DNA of 64,000 nt from Bacteroidales bacterium (GCA_021373135.1 JAJFTH010000003.1:124001-188000); one strand, 5' to 3'. Counted from the first letter of the stretch, positions 35,164-44,800 are shown. The notes: generated by a model from the sequence alone, not told the origin. Numbers and translations are program-made.

Positions 35164-35619
35164 ATGAAAAATCGGATTCAACGAATTATTGATGACAAAA
35201 AATTAACTCCTTCCCGGTTTGCCGATGAGGTTGGTTTAAACCGTCCGGCAGTATCCCATATTCTTAACGGAAGGAACAACCCGGGACTTGATGCCTTGCA
35301 GCGTATTCTTGCCCGTTATAAGGATATCAATGCGGCTTGGTTGATCTCCGGAGTAGGTCCTATGTATAATGGCCACTCTTTAGACTCAAAAAACCCTTCT
35401 TTGTTTGACGAGAATTCGGAAAATGCGACCGAAGACCCGGCTATTTCTGAATATCCTGTGGAAAATGAGGTTAAAGCGGCTGTTTTTGGCACTAAAACAA
35501 TTGAAAATCAGTCTGTTATAACCGTAAATAAACCTTCGGTAAAAGTGAAGAAGATAGCGGTTTTTTACTCCGATAATACCTATGATGAGTTTATTCCGGT
35601 AAATGGATTGTCAAAATAG
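35164..35619 (+). CDS. XRE-type helix-turn-helix regulator
   Basis: A 151-residue protein. Residues about 3-60 are an XRE domain (LTPSRFADEVGLNRPAVSHILNGRNNPGLDALQRIL) followed by DINAAWLISGVGPMY, a segment typical of phage-repressor-like regulators in Bacteroidota. The C-terminal half is acidic, then ends KVKKIAVFYSDNTYDEFIPVNG, with no peptidase or ligand domain I recognise. It stands alone after a long regulatory region. Its targets are unknown. Confidence 0.88.
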   Translation: MKNRIQRIIDDKKLTPSRFADEVGLNRPAVSHILNGRNNPGLDALQRILARYKDINAAWLISGVGPMYNGHSLDSKNPSLFDENSENATEDPAISEYPVENEVKAAVFGTKTIENQSVITVNKPSVKVKKIAVFYSDNTYDEFIPVNGLSK

Positions 35620-35723
35620 AATGATACAGTCTTTAAATTGAGATTTCGCATCCGAATAATGGTTTTCATGTATACGAAATTTTTCAAGCGGTTTTTTTAA
35701 AATGGAGAATTCTGAGGGTGGAA

Positions 35724-35755
35724 TTTGCAGGATGAAGAGGGAAAGCTTATCTTTG
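35724..35755 (+). promoter_or_regulatory. Promoter of pyrK-pyrD
   Basis: TTTG (35724-35727), 20 bp, TATCTTTG (35748-35755). The predicted transcript begins near 35762, 18 nt before the pyrK ATG. Confidence 0.75.
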
Positions 35756-35779
35756 TCAGACTATTGATTATGCAAGAAT

Positions 35780-36556
35780 ATGCAAAAAGCAGCAAGCTTT
35801 ATTTTGGATTTGGAGCTGACTGAAAAGCTTTCTCTTAATTCACAATACGTCCTGATGAAATTTCGAGGCGTAGAACAATTCCCACCTATTAAACCAGGGC
35901 AATTTGCCCAAATTCGTATTGACGGATCACCGACAACCTATTTAAGAAGACCCTTTTCCATCAATTTTGTGGACACAGAGCTCAATGAACTTTGGATTTT
36001 GGTGCAAATAGTAGGTGACGGTACCAAGGCCTTGTCGAAAGCTCAGGTCGGAACGCAAATCAATATGATTTTACCGCTCGGTAACGGATTCAGTATGCCA
36101 CTTTCGAATGAAAGGGTCTTGCTGATTGGTGGTGGGGTCGGTGTAGCACCCTTATTGATGCTTGGAAAGGTATTACATGACCAAGAGATCCCTGTAACCT
36201 TTCTTTTGGGTGCCAGATCTGCTTCAGACTTGCTCGAATTAGACTTGTTCGCTGAATATGGAATGGTCTTTACCACCACCGAAGATGGTAGTAAAGGAGA
36301 AAAAGGTTATGTAACCCAACATAGCTTGTTGAATACAGATGTTTTCCGGAAAATTTACACTTGTGGCCCCAAACCGATGATGCAAGCTGTTTCAAACTAT
36401 GCAAAACATCACGGAATAGACTGTGAGGTCTCTCTTGAAAACACCATGGCATGCGGGATAGGAGTGTGTTTGTGCTGTGTTGAGAATACCCGCGAAGGAC
36501 ACGTCTGTGTTTGCAAAGATGGACCCGTATTTAATACAAATGTACTCAGATGGTAG
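35780..36556 (+). CDS. pyrK: Dihydroorotate dehydrogenase B, electron-transfer subunit
   Basis: A 258-residue PyrK protein: FAD-binding beta-barrel ([23 protein letters not shown], the RxxS flavin motif region), NAD-binding domain ([17 protein letters not shown]) and a C-terminal [2Fe-2S] site with cysteines in [10 protein letters not shown] and the later [10 protein letters not shown]. It passes electrons from dihydroorotate oxidation in PyrD to NAD+. It overlaps pyrD by 7 nt. Confidence 0.95.
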   Translation: MQKAASFILDLELTEKLSLNSQYVLMKFRGVEQFPPIKPGQFAQIRIDGSPTTYLRRPFSINFVDTELNELWILVQIVGDGTKALSKAQVGTQINMILPLGNGFSMPLSNERVLLIGGGVGVAPLLMLGKVLHDQEIPVTFLLGARSASDLLELDLFAEYGMVFTTTEDGSKGEKGYVTQHSLLNTDVFRKIYTCGPKPMMQAVSNYAKHHGIDCEVSLENTMACGIGVCLCCVENTREGHVCVCKDGPVFNTNVLRW

Positions 36557-37488
36557 ATCAAAAGGTTTATTTAAAAGGACTGGAACTTCGTAATCCTGTA
36601 ATTACTGCCTCCGGAACTTTTGGTTTTGGAGAAGAATTTACAGATTTTATGGATCTATCGCGAATAGGTTGCATTGTTGTAAAAGGAACGACTATTCGTC
36701 ATAGGGAAGGTAACCCATATCCCCGGATGGCAGAAACGGCAAGCGGCATGTTAAACGCTGTGGGACTGCAAAATAAGGGTGTAAAATACTTTGCGGAAAA
36801 CATCTATCCCCGTATAAAAGACTTCGATACAAATGTTTTGGTCAATGTTTCCGGATCAACGATAGAAGATTATGTTGATACAGCTGAAATCATACAACAG
36901 TTGGATCAAATTCCGGCCATCGAACTCAACATTTCATGCCCGAACGTAAAACAAGGTGGTATGACTTTTGGAACAACCACCAAAGGGGCATCTCAAGTTG
37001 TTGAAGCGGTCAGAAAAGTCTATAAGAAACACTTGATGGTGAAACTGACTCCTAATGTGACCGATATAACAGAAATAGCAAGAGCTGTTGAAGCTGCCGG
37101 TGCCGATTCCGTATCGTTGATCAATACGTTGTTGGGGATGGCAATCAATGCTGAAAAACGTCGTCCGGTCCTTTCCACTGTTACAGGTGGTCTATCAGGT
37201 GCATGTGTCAAGCCTATAGCATTGCGTATGGTATGGCAAACGGCTAATGCTGTGAAGATACCAGTCATAGGCTTAGGTGGCATTTCATCGGCTGAAGATG
37301 CTATTGAATTCTTATTGGCAGGTGCTTCGGCCATTCAAGTGGGTACGGCAAACTTCATAGATCCGGCCATCACACCGAAAATTGCAGCCGGTATCGTAGA
37401 TTATTGCGAAAGACATGGATTTAAGTCGGTTAGAGAGCTTACCGGTGCTTTAATTATTGATGGAGATGGTACTGACTGTAGGAGATAA
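36550..37488 (+). CDS. pyrD: Dihydroorotate dehydrogenase B, catalytic subunit
   Basis: A 312-residue class 1B dihydroorotate dehydrogenase with an FMN TIM barrel. Motifs: [12 protein letters not shown] near the N-terminus, [16 protein letters not shown] with the class 1 catalytic cysteine, [14 protein letters not shown], and [28 protein letters not shown] for FMN phosphate binding. It makes orotate in pyrimidine synthesis together with PyrK, encoded immediately upstream. It converges on trmD. Confidence 0.96.
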   Translation: MVDQKVYLKGLELRNPVITASGTFGFGEEFTDFMDLSRIGCIVVKGTTIRHREGNPYPRMAETASGMLNAVGLQNKGVKYFAENIYPRIKDFDTNVLVNVSGSTIEDYVDTAEIIQQLDQIPAIELNISCPNVKQGGMTFGTTTKGASQVVEAVRKVYKKHLMVKLTPNVTDITEIARAVEAAGADSVSLINTLLGMAINAEKRRPVLSTVTGGLSGACVKPIALRMVWQTANAVKIPVIGLGGISSAEDAIEFLLAGASAIQVGTANFIDPAITPKIAAGIVDYCERHGFKSVRELTGALIIDGDGTDCRR

Positions 37489-37531
37489 GTAATTTTTTAT
37501 AGACGACAGTCAAGAGTTGATCTTAAAAATG

Positions 37532-38218
37532 CTACTTATTATCTTCCAACAAGTCCGGTCTTAAAAGTTTTGTCCGCTCTACAGCTTGTTGATGTTCCCA
37601 TTCTTCAATCTTTCTTTGATTTCCGGACAGTAATATTTCCGGAACTTCCCATCCGTTATAGATTGCAGGGCGAGTATAGACCGGTGGAGCCAACAAATTG
37701 TCCTGAAAAGAGTCCGATAAAGCAGACTGTTCATCGGAAATGGCACCCGGAAGGACACGTATGACTGCATCTGAGATAATGGCAGCTGCCAATTCTCCAC
37801 CGGTCAGGACATAATCTCCGATAGATATTTCTTTGGTAATGAAGTGCTCACGAATACGATGGTCGATTCCTTTATAATGTCCGCACAAGATCATGATATT
37901 GTTCAGCAAAGACATGCTGTTGGCCATTTTTTGATTGAATTTTTCACCGTCCGGAGAGGTATAAATGATTTCGTCGTAAAACCGCTCGCTCTTTAACTTG
38001 TTGATAATACGTTCGATAGGCTCAATTTGAAGGACCATGCCCGCAGAAAATCCGAAAGCATAATCATCCACACGGCGATGACGTTTATCCGAAGAATAAT
38101 CGCGCAGATTATGTACGTGTATTTCTGCAATACCTTTGTCCTGAGCTCGTTTCAGAATGGAACAATTCAGTGGGCTATCCAGCAATTCAGGTAGCACGGT
38201 GATGATGTCTATGCGCAT
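37532..38218 (-). CDS. trmD: tRNA (guanine37-N1)-methyltransferase
   Basis: A 228-residue TrmD of the SPOUT knotted fold. Motifs: [11 protein letters not shown] at the N-terminus, [18 protein letters not shown], the knot region [17 protein letters not shown] and [26 protein letters not shown], then the GYTRP-equivalent [21 protein letters not shown]. It uses SAM to methylate G37 next to the anticodon. It has its own promoter at 38285-38315. Confidence 0.96.
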   Translation of the reverse strand: MRIDIITVLPELLDSPLNCSILKRAQDKGIAEIHVHNLRDYSSDKRHRRVDDYAFGFSAGMVLQIEPIERIINKLKSERFYDEIIYTSPDGEKFNQKMANSMSLLNNIMILCGHYKGIDHRIREHFITKEISIGDYVLTGGELAAAIISDAVIRVLPGAISDEQSALSDSFQDNLLAPPVYTRPAIYNGWEVPEILLSGNQRKIEEWEHQQAVERTKLLRPDLLEDNK

Positions 38219-38284
38219 TTAAATACATTTTTGCAGGAATATTTATGCATTATTCAATAGATAAAGGTTCCGGCATTCATCGGG

Positions 38285-38315
38285 CAAAAGTACTTAAAAA
38301 ACATCACTGTGGCAA
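38285..38315 (-). promoter_or_regulatory. Promoter of trmD
   Basis: On the minus strand TTG (38315-38313), 20 bp, TACTTTTG (38292-38285). It lies between the DUF4465 terminator and the trmD start. Confidence 0.7.
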
Positions 38316-38337
38316 TAAGCGTTTTTGGGATGATTGA

Positions 38338-38376
38338 TAAAAAAGATGTCATCTCTTTAAAGTAAGGGATGACATC
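38338..38376 (-). terminator. Terminator of the DUF4465 gene
   Basis: On the minus strand GATGTCATC pairs with GATGACATC, extended by four pairs including one G-U, followed by a run of T. Confidence 0.85.
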
Positions 38377-38414
38377 TATCAATCAAAAAAGCTGTCGGCA
38401 GATAGCTGATTTAT

Positions 38415-39167
38415 TTATTTCTTGTAAACAATATTGTCGATGCAGACATAGGTTGGGGTATAAATATCTGATGATGTCAATTTAAAAGACAGACTTTTTA
38501 TTTTGCCTAAAGCAGACAAAGGCACTTTTGTCCAGTTTTTGCAGACATAGGTTCTGTCACCTCTGAAGTCAGCCAAATAATAATCAACACTGTCCGTTTT
38601 CAAACCGTTGGCATCGTAGCCGATAATGGTCATATAATAATAATCACCAGCTGTAAATTTTTCAGACATGCCGGTACCGTCTTTTCCTTCTGCTATGGCC
38701 TTGTAAGTATATGTTGAATTGTTGATCATCAGGCTTTTAATTTCAACCTCCTGATTGAAACGACAGGTTGAACTCCCCCAATTATAAATGATTGCAAAAT
38801 TCTTGGATCCGCCTGCTCCTGAGGTGGCATATACGCTGTACTGATTGCCATAGCCAATACTATCCATGTCATGATGTGAAGAGCAGGCCATACCGGACCA
38901 TGAATACCATGATGCATTGTAAATATTGTCACAGGTCAGATCCCCAGATACAAAATTTCCGGTATATTCTGTAACAGTTTGTCCAAAGGATTCGTACGAT
39001 GAACTTGTTCCGGACAAGTCACTACCGTTCCAGTGACCGGTTTCTCCTAAATCCACATCTTCGAACGTGATGACCTGGTCTGTATTTCCTTCAGATTCGC
39101 AACTTGTAAACCCAAAACTGCAAAGGATTCCCAATAAAACCCCTGTAAAAAAACGATTTTTTCTCAT
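38415..39167 (-). CDS. DUF4465 lipoprotein under a cobalamin riboswitch (BtuH-like candidate)
   Basis: A 250-residue lipoprotein (lipobox FTSC, Cys23, then ESEG). The mature part is rich in aromatics and Gly/Ser and fits DUF4465: ITFEDVDLG, WSGMACSSHHDMDSIGYGNQYS, GGSKNFAIIY, DYYLADFRGDRTYV and the C-terminal CIDNIVYKK. A cobalamin riboswitch directly precedes it on the same strand and no other gene follows before the terminator. As I recall, surface B12-binding BtuH proteins of gut Bacteroidetes belong to this family, so corrinoid capture is the likely role. The N-terminal acidic residues after Cys fit surface export. Confidence 0.85.
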   Translation of the reverse strand: MRKNRFFTGVLLGILCSFGFTSCESEGNTDQVITFEDVDLGETGHWNGSDLSGTSSSYESFGQTVTEYTGNFVSGDLTCDNIYNASWYSWSGMACSSHHDMDSIGYGNQYSVYATSGAGGSKNFAIIYNWGSSTCRFNQEVEIKSLMINNSTYTYKAIAEGKDGTGMSEKFTAGDYYYMTIIGYDANGLKTDSVDYYLADFRGDRTYVCKNWTKVPLSALGKIKSLSFKLTSSDIYTPTYVCIDNIVYKK

Positions 39168-39311
39168 ATCAATTTTAATTAAAAATTATACGTTCAAAAA
39201 TCGGGAGAGGTTACCTCAAAGGCATGAAATCAAATCAAATCCATGAAAAAGGAAACGAATGAATGCTCATACATTTTACTTTATCTCCCGAAAGTAATAT
39301 AATCAAGGTTT

Positions 39312-39474
39312 AGGCAGGTTTTCTGACTCAGCTCTCCTTGTATTGCCTTCCCATTCTGAATGAACAGTGGCTTGGGGTTACAAGGTTTTTGAAGGAGCTA
39401 CACAGCAGCGGGTACTGTTCCGGATTTTGACCGGATTCCCTTTTATGCAAACGAAAGAATCTCGTTGCATCACC
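39312..39474 (-). ncRNA. Cobalamin (B12) riboswitch
   Basis: The minus strand carries the conserved order of the class: a 5' stem (GCAACGAG..CTTTCGTTTGC), GGGAATCCGGTCAAAATCCGG, ACCCGCTGCTGTG, GCCACTG with GGGAAGG, and the B12-box-like end GAGTCAGAAAACCTGCC. It lies about 145 nt before the DUF4465 lipoprotein gene, which it should repress when cobalamin is plentiful. Confidence 0.93.
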
Positions 39475-39525
39475 AAAACGGTACAAAATTAAGCAAAATT
39501 TTGTATTGGCAAAAGAGGTTTGAAA

Positions 39526-39562
39526 TAAAAAAACGTTTAAGTGTGGAAAAATCACTTAAACG
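39526..39562 (-). terminator. Terminator of the ispE-kor operon
   Basis: CGTTTAAGTG and CACTTAAACG form a perfect 10-bp stem. On the minus strand it is followed by a run of seven or more T. Confidence 0.9.
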
Positions 39563-39590
39563 CTTCATTATTAGTTTAATAATTGAAAAA

Positions 39591-40136
39591 CTACTTCAAT
39601 TTTTCTACGATATCCATGCCCTTCAGAAGAGCCTTTTCATTCATTGGTATCAAATGGTGATGCCTTTCGGGCAATGATTTTTTCAAACCTTTGATGACAC
39701 CATCCAGATCGACGGCAGGTTTAACTTTCAGATAGGCACCCAATACGACCATGTTGAAAGCCTTTGAGTTTTCCATTTCTGCAGCGGCATCCATAGCACG
39801 AACTGTGTAAATGCTGATGTCTGTACGTGTCGGAACATGGGTAATGCCGTGAGGATCATAAATCAGGATGCCTCCGGGTTTTACTGTGCTTTCGAATTTA
39901 TCCATGGATTGCTGGTTCAGGATGATTGCAGTGTCGAACCTGTTCAATACGGGTGAACTGATTTTGTTGTCGCTGATAATGACGGTCACATTGGCCGTTC
40001 CGCCGCGTTGTTCCGGTCCATAGGCTGGCATCCAGGATACTTCTTTGTCATGCATCAAACCTGCATAAGCAAGAATTTTGCCCATTGACAAGACTCCTTG
40101 TCCGCCAAAGCCGGCTATAATTATTTCTTCCTTCAT
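39591..40136 (-). CDS. korC: 2-oxoacid:ferredoxin oxidoreductase, gamma subunit
   Basis: A 181-residue gamma domain protein: IIAGFGGQGVLSMGKILAYAG and PAYGPEQRGGTANVTVIIS are its family signatures. With the alpha, beta and ferredoxin subunits encoded just upstream it forms the complex that oxidatively decarboxylates a 2-oxoacid to acyl-CoA with reduced ferredoxin. In Bacteroidales such four-gene sets are labelled either 2-oxoglutarate (Kor) or branched-chain 2-oxoacid (Vor) oxidoreductase, and sequence alone does not decide. Confidence 0.92.
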   Translation of the reverse strand: MKEEIIIAGFGGQGVLSMGKILAYAGLMHDKEVSWMPAYGPEQRGGTANVTVIISDNKISSPVLNRFDTAIILNQQSMDKFESTVKPGGILIYDPHGITHVPTRTDISIYTVRAMDAAAEMENSKAFNMVVLGAYLKVKPAVDLDGVIKGLKKSLPERHHHLIPMNEKALLKGMDIVEKLK

Positions 40137-40144
40137 ATCTTTGA

Positions 40145-40903
40145 TTATTTATCTTTCAAATCTCCAAGTGGATAAGCTTTGAACATGTTTTCTTCCATCC
40201 ATGCATTGGCCTTTACGGGGCTCATTTTCCAACCTGAATTACAGGAGGATACGACTTCCACCACGCTGGTGCCTTTGCCTGCCATGGAGTTTTCGAAGGC
40301 TTTACGGATGGCTTTCTTGGTTTTTTTGACATTGTTTGCAGTGTGAACGCTTTGGCGGGTGACATAGCAGGTCCCTTCCAGTTGTGCGAGCAATGGGGTG
40401 ATGTTCAAAGGATAACCGTTCAATTGGACATCACGGCCATAAGGACAGGTTGAACTCTTCATTCCGACCAGGGTTGTCGGAGCCATTTGGCCTCCGGTCA
40501 TACCATAGATACCATTGTTGATGAATATGATGGCAATGTTTTCACCACGGTTGCAAGCATGAATGGTTTCACCGGTACCGATTGCAGCGAGGTCACCGTC
40601 TCCCTGATAGGTAAATACCAGATGATCGGGATTCAGTCGCTTGATGGCGGTTGCCAAAGCCGGTGCACGACCATGGGCGCATTCTGCGAAATCGACGTTA
40701 ATGTAATTATAGATGAATACTGCGCAACCGACAGGGGCACAACCGATGGTTTTGTCCTGCATGTTCATTTCTTCAATCACTTCTGCAACAATACGGTGAA
40801 CTGTTCCGTGGCTGCAACCCGGGCAATAGTGCATGGTGTTGTCGAGCAAAACACTCGACTTCTCATACACCAGATTTTCGGGATTTATTATTGGGTTAGA
40901 CAT
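40145..40903 (-). CDS. korB: 2-oxoacid:ferredoxin oxidoreductase, beta (TPP-binding) subunit
   Basis: A 252-residue subunit. The TPP/Mg site is visible as YCPGCSHGTVHRIVAE, VFTYQGDGDLAAIGTGE (GDG motif) and the following NIAIIFINNGIYGMTGGQMAPTT. It holds thiamine pyrophosphate and carries out decarboxylation. Encoded 8 bp before korC and 21 bp after korA in transcription order. Confidence 0.94.
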   Translation of the reverse strand: MSNPIINPENLVYEKSSVLLDNTMHYCPGCSHGTVHRIVAEVIEEMNMQDKTIGCAPVGCAVFIYNYINVDFAECAHGRAPALATAIKRLNPDHLVFTYQGDGDLAAIGTGETIHACNRGENIAIIFINNGIYGMTGGQMAPTTLVGMKSSTCPYGRDVQLNGYPLNITPLLAQLEGTCYVTRQSVHTANNVKKTKKAIRKAFENSMAGKGTSVVEVVSSCNSGWKMSPVKANAWMEENMFKAYPLGDLKDK

Positions 40904-40924
40904 ATATTTCTGTATTACAATATT

Positions 40925-41998
40925 TTACATTTGCTTTTTCAAGGCGTCCACGATTTCTTCCGGGTTTGGAACAATACCGCCCATACGTCCGTAATGGAGC
41001 ACAGGAACTTTACCGTTGACCGCCAGTTTGACGTCCTCTATCATTTGGCCGGCGTTTAATTCGACAGTCAACATTGACTTGACTTTTTCAGCATATTTGG
41101 AAATCACTTTGGATGGGAAAGGCCACAAGGTGATGGGGCGAAGCATGCCGACTTTGATGCCTTCTTCACGCAGGGTTTCAACCGCATTTTGACTGATCCG
41201 GGCAGCAGAACCGAATGCAATGATCAGATAATCTGCATCTTCACACATGTATTCATCATAACGAACTTCGGTTGCTTCCACGATGCGGTAACGTTCCTGA
41301 CGTTCAACATTTTTCTTTTCCATTTTGGATGGATCCAATTCAAGAGAAGAAATGATATTGTTTTTGCGGTTGGCCGGTTTTCCGGTAGCAGCCCATGGAC
41401 ATTGTTCAATAATTTCCTCAGCGGTCTGTCTTGGTTTGAAAGGAGGCAAGATTACCTTTTCCATCATCTGACCAATTGCTCCGTCTGATAAAATCATGGA
41501 AGGAATTCTGTATTTGGAAGAAAGTGTAAATGCAAGATCTACAAAATCTGCCATTTCCTGGACGGAAGCAGGAGCCAGTACTATTAATTTGTAATCACCG
41601 TGACCACCGCCTTTTGTAGATTGAAAATAATCGGATTGACTGGGTTGGATGGTTCCAAGTCCTGGGCCACCGCGCATGACGTTTACAACCAGGCATGGCA
41701 GATCTGCGCCGCAGAGGAAGGAAACTCCTTCCTGCATCAGACTGACACCGGGGCTTGATGAAGAGGTCATCACTTTCTTTCCGGTGGATGCACCTCCGTA
41801 AACCATATAGATGGATGCGACTTCGCTCTCGGCTTGCAAAACAGTCATTCCGGTTGTTTCCCATGGTTTTTGCGCCATGAGTGTTTCCATAATTTCGGAC
41901 TGGGGTGTAATAGGATAACCAAAATAGCCGTCAGCTCCGCAACGGATAGCTGCAAGTGCAATAGCCTCGTTTCCTTTTAACAATGATACTTCTTCCAT
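40925..41998 (-). CDS. korA: 2-oxoacid:ferredoxin oxidoreductase, alpha subunit
   Basis: A 357-residue alpha subunit: GNEAIALAAIRCGADGYFGYPITPQSEIME (pyrimidine-binding domain), EVASIYMVYGGASTGKKVMTSSSSPGVSLM, and a C-terminal domain II with MLRPITLWPFPSKVI and ELNAGQMIEDVKLAV. In many genomes it is called VorB or KorA. It lies 3 bp after the ferredoxin gene in transcription order. Confidence 0.94.
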   Translation of the reverse strand: MEEVSLLKGNEAIALAAIRCGADGYFGYPITPQSEIMETLMAQKPWETTGMTVLQAESEVASIYMVYGGASTGKKVMTSSSSPGVSLMQEGVSFLCGADLPCLVVNVMRGGPGLGTIQPSQSDYFQSTKGGGHGDYKLIVLAPASVQEMADFVDLAFTLSSKYRIPSMILSDGAIGQMMEKVILPPFKPRQTAEEIIEQCPWAATGKPANRKNNIISSLELDPSKMEKKNVERQERYRIVEATEVRYDEYMCEDADYLIIAFGSAARISQNAVETLREEGIKVGMLRPITLWPFPSKVISKYAEKVKSMLTVELNAGQMIEDVKLAVNGKVPVLHYGRMGGIVPNPEEIVDALKKQM

Positions 41999-42001
41999 TT
42001 C

Positions 42002-42250
42002 TTAAATTTTTATCTTATAAACCCGGATACATCCGTCCGGGCAAACATAACCACAACTTGCACAACCGATGCATGCATCCGGATTGAGCATATACGAATA
42101 GGGGTAGCCTTTTGTATTGACTTCTTTTGACATTGCCAAAACATTTGAAGAACAAGCACTTATGCAGACTTCGCACCCTTTGCAGCGCTCGATGTCAACC
42201 TCTATTGCTCCTTTAACTTTAGCCATTTTCTTATTTATATTTAGTTTCAA
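42002..42250 (-). CDS. korD: 2x[4Fe-4S] ferredoxin subunit of the 2-oxoacid oxidoreductase
   Basis: An 82-residue protein with two clusters, CKGCEVCISACSSN and CIGCASCGYVCPDGC. It is the electron-carrying delta subunit of the complex and is encoded first, followed by korA, korB and korC. It lies 32 bp after ispE with no obvious promoter, so it is probably in one transcript with ispE. Confidence 0.92.
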   Translation of the reverse strand: MKLNINKKMAKVKGAIEVDIERCKGCEVCISACSSNVLAMSKEVNTKGYPYSYMLNPDACIGCASCGYVCPDGCIRVYKIKI

Positions 42251-42282
42251 ATAATACTTTCAAATCAGGTAAAAACCAGCAA

Positions 42283-43110
42283 TCAAGCCAGTGTTTCGCA
42301 CCAGTAGAAGCAACCCTGAAAAGATTGCCTGAGATTGACAGGTTCACTGAATAACCCATAAACCGAAGAGCCACTTCCGGACATGGATGCGTAAATGGCT
42401 CCATGTTTGTACATCTGCTCCTTCATTGATTTGATTTGAGGAAAACGTTCAAAAGCGGATGCCTCAAAATCATTGATAACAGTGTTTTTCCAGGTAGTGA
42501 TCGGATCAGCCAAAACGTCTTTCAATGAGAAATCCGGATGAACCGGATGAACCAAGGAATATGCTTCTGCAGTAGATATGTGGATGTCTGGTTTTATCAA
42601 AATCAAATAATATCCTTTTAAGCTTAAAGCGATATCTTCGAACACTGTTCCGATTCCGGTTGCAAAAGTAGGTTTATTTTTTATAAAAAACGAACAATCT
42701 GCTCCTAAATGTGTGGATAAATCTTCCAATTCGAAAGTAGAAAGACCTAAATTGTTCGTTTCATTAATAAGTTTCAATGTGAATGCCGCATCGGAAGAGC
42801 CGCCGCCGAGACCGGCTCCGGTAGGAATAGCCTTATGCAAATAGAAATCCATAGGCCGGATGGGATATCTGGATTGAATGAGCCGAAAAGCTTTGGTAAC
42901 CATATTGTCCGCTGAATCATCAATCAAGTCTGTTCCGTCCAATTGACAGACAGACAGTGAATAATCCGTATGATGCGTGTTTGGCACGGATTCCAATGCA
43001 TCTTTCAGACCAATCGGATAAAAAACGGTTTCCAAGTTGTGATACCCGTCAGGACGCTTTTCGGTGATTCGCAATCCAAGATTGATTTTTGCATTTGGGA
43101 AACAGATCAT
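42283..43110 (-). CDS. ispE: 4-diphosphocytidyl-2-C-methyl-D-erythritol kinase
   Basis: A 275-residue GHMP kinase. NAKINLGLRITEKRPDGYHNLETVFYPI at the N-terminus and the ATP-binding loop IPTGAGLGGGSSDAAFTLKLIN are diagnostic, with MSGSGSSVYGLF near the C-terminus. It phosphorylates CDP-ME in the non-mevalonate isoprenoid pathway. It is the first gene of the operon running into korDABC and diverges from dnaB. Confidence 0.96.
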   Translation of the reverse strand: MICFPNAKINLGLRITEKRPDGYHNLETVFYPIGLKDALESVPNTHHTDYSLSVCQLDGTDLIDDSADNMVTKAFRLIQSRYPIRPMDFYLHKAIPTGAGLGGGSSDAAFTLKLINETNNLGLSTFELEDLSTHLGADCSFFIKNKPTFATGIGTVFEDIALSLKGYYLILIKPDIHISTAEAYSLVHPVHPDFSLKDVLADPITTWKNTVINDFEASAFERFPQIKSMKEQMYKHGAIYASMSGSGSSVYGLFSEPVNLRQSFQGCFYWCETLA

Positions 43111-43154
43111 ATTTATCCTCTATATCAGTTTGAGACAACTTCATAAAAGTTGTG

Positions 43155-43185
43155 CAAAGATATAAATAAACGAGCGAAGAGGCAA
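43155..43185 (-). promoter_or_regulatory. Promoter of ispE (and kor operon)
   Basis: On the minus strand TTG (43185-43183), 20 bp, TATCTTTG (43162-43155), followed by CAC as at the tRNA promoters. Confidence 0.7.
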
Positions 43186-43238
43186 GTTATCAACAACTGA
43201 TGTTGATAGGTTTTTATATAAATTATTGTTTTCTTTTT

Positions 43239-43246
43239 TACCTTTG
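43239..43246 (+). promoter_or_regulatory. Candidate -7 element of dnaB
   Basis: TACCTTTG directly touches the ATG at 43247. If used, transcription would begin near 43253, so translation must start at the ATG at 43265. No -33 box is seen. Confidence 0.4.
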
Positions 43247-43264
43247 ATGTCAAAGAAGAAAGAT

Positions 43265-44800
43265 ATGGATGAACGCAAAAATTACCGCAATTCTAAGAGT
43301 AGGCAAACACCAATGAGTATTACTGAAATTGGACGGCGTCCGCCTGAAGCCCGAGAACTTGAAGAAGCGGTTTTGGGTGCGCTGATGTTGGAAAAGGATG
43401 CTTATTCCATTGTAAGTGAAATACTTAAACCTCAGAGCTTTTATGAACACTCGCACGAGTTGATTTTCACGGCCATACAGAACCTGGCTATTTTGCAGAA
43501 GCCTGTGGATATGCTTACTGTTCAGGAACAGCTCAAAAAACAGGGAGACCTGGATGAAGTAGGGGGAGCATACTATCTGGCTCAATTGACGGGAAAAGTA
43601 GCATCTACCGCACATCTGGAATATCATGCCCGAATTATTGCACAAAAATATATAGCCAGGGAATTGATCCATTTTACTTCCAACGTCCAGGGCAAAGCCT
43701 TTGATGAAACAATGGATGTGGATGATTTGATGCAGGAAGCTGAAGCCAATCTTTTCGAGATTTCGCAAAGGAATATGAAAAAGGATGTGATTCAAATCAA
43801 TCCGATTATCAATGAAGCCATTGAATTACTGAATATTGCCGCCAAACGAAAAGATGGTCTGAGCGGTTTACCTTCCGGTTTTACAGGTTTGGACAAAATT
43901 ACTTCCGGTTGGCAAAAATCCGATTTGGTCATTATTGCTGCGCGTCCTGCGATGGGTAAGACCGCCTTTGTTTTATCCATGGCCAAAAACATAGCTGTGG
44001 ACTACAAACATCCGGTGGCCGTATTTTCATTGGAAATGTCCAATGTCCAGCTGGTGAACCGTTTGATTGTGAATGTCTGCGAAATTGAGGGCGAAAAGAT
44101 CAGAAACGGTCAGTTGGCCGAACACGAATGGATTCAATTGGACCAAAAGATCAAGGATCTTTACGATGCACCGATTTTTATTGATGATACGCCCAGTTTG
44201 TCCATCTTTGAGTTTCGAACCAAAGCCAGGCGTCTGGTAAGGGAAGAACATGTGGAAATTATCATCATAGACTACTTGCAGCTGATGAATGCAAGTGGGG
44301 CAAATTTTGGCAGTCGTGAACAAGAGGTCAGTACTATTTCCAGGTCTTTGAAAGGCTTGGCAAAAGAGTTGAACATTCCAATCATCGCACTTTCCCAGTT
44401 GAATCGTGGTGTAGAAAACCGAACAGGCAACGGGCCGGATTCCAAACGTCCGCAACTTGCAGATTTGCGTGAATCCGGAGCCATTGAACAGGATGCGGAT
44501 ATGGTTTGCTTTATCCACCGTCCTGAATATTACAAGATTATGGAAGATGCTGAAGGACATAGTCTGGTAGGGATGGCTGAAATCATTGTTGCCAAGCACA
44601 GAAATGGTTCGACTGGTGATGTCCGTCTCCGGTTTAAAAGCCAGTTTGCAAAATTTTGCAACGTGGATGACGATATTGACATAGGCCCGGGTATGTCATC
44701 AATCATTAGTTCCAGAATCAACAATGAGAAGCATTTTGCCGATCATGTTCCACAAAATTTTTCTTTTGGCGGGGAATCTGACAACAGTGTACCGTTTTAA
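43265..44800 (+). CDS. dnaB: Replicative DNA helicase
   Basis: A 511-residue DnaB (524 if counted from the TTG at 43226). The N-terminal primase-binding domain (about 25-130; PPEARELEEAVLGALMLEKDAY) is followed by the RecA-like motor: Walker A AARPAMGKTAFVLSMA, Walker B IIIIDYLQLM, and the arginine-containing VAKHRNGSTGDVRLRF. It unwinds DNA ahead of the replisome. Starts at ATG 43247 or 43265 are possible. I prefer 43265 because a promoter-like box touches 43247. No intein is present. Confidence 0.95.
   Translation: MDERKNYRNSKSRQTPMSITEIGRRPPEARELEEAVLGALMLEKDAYSIVSEILKPQSFYEHSHELIFTAIQNLAILQKPVDMLTVQEQLKKQGDLDEVGGAYYLAQLTGKVASTAHLEYHARIIAQKYIARELIHFTSNVQGKAFDETMDVDDLMQEAEANLFEISQRNMKKDVIQINPIINEAIELLNIAAKRKDGLSGLPSGFTGLDKITSGWQKSDLVIIAARPAMGKTAFVLSMAKNIAVDYKHPVAVFSLEMSNVQLVNRLIVNVCEIEGEKIRNGQLAEHEWIQLDQKIKDLYDAPIFIDDTPSLSIFEFRTKARRLVREEHVEIIIIDYLQLMNASGANFGSREQEVSTISRSLKGLAKELNIPIIALSQLNRGVENRTGNGPDSKRPQLADLRESGAIEQDADMVCFIHRPEYYKIMEDAEGHSLVGMAEIIVAKHRNGSTGDVRLRFKSQFAKFCNVDDDIDIGPGMSSIISSRINNEKHFADHVPQNFSFGGESDNSVPF

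Noticed and set aside
37473-37512. Inverted repeat TGACTGT/ACAGTCA between pyrD and trmD
   Set aside because: Only 7 bp with a 26-nt loop and half of it inside the pyrD end; too weak to call a terminator with confidence.
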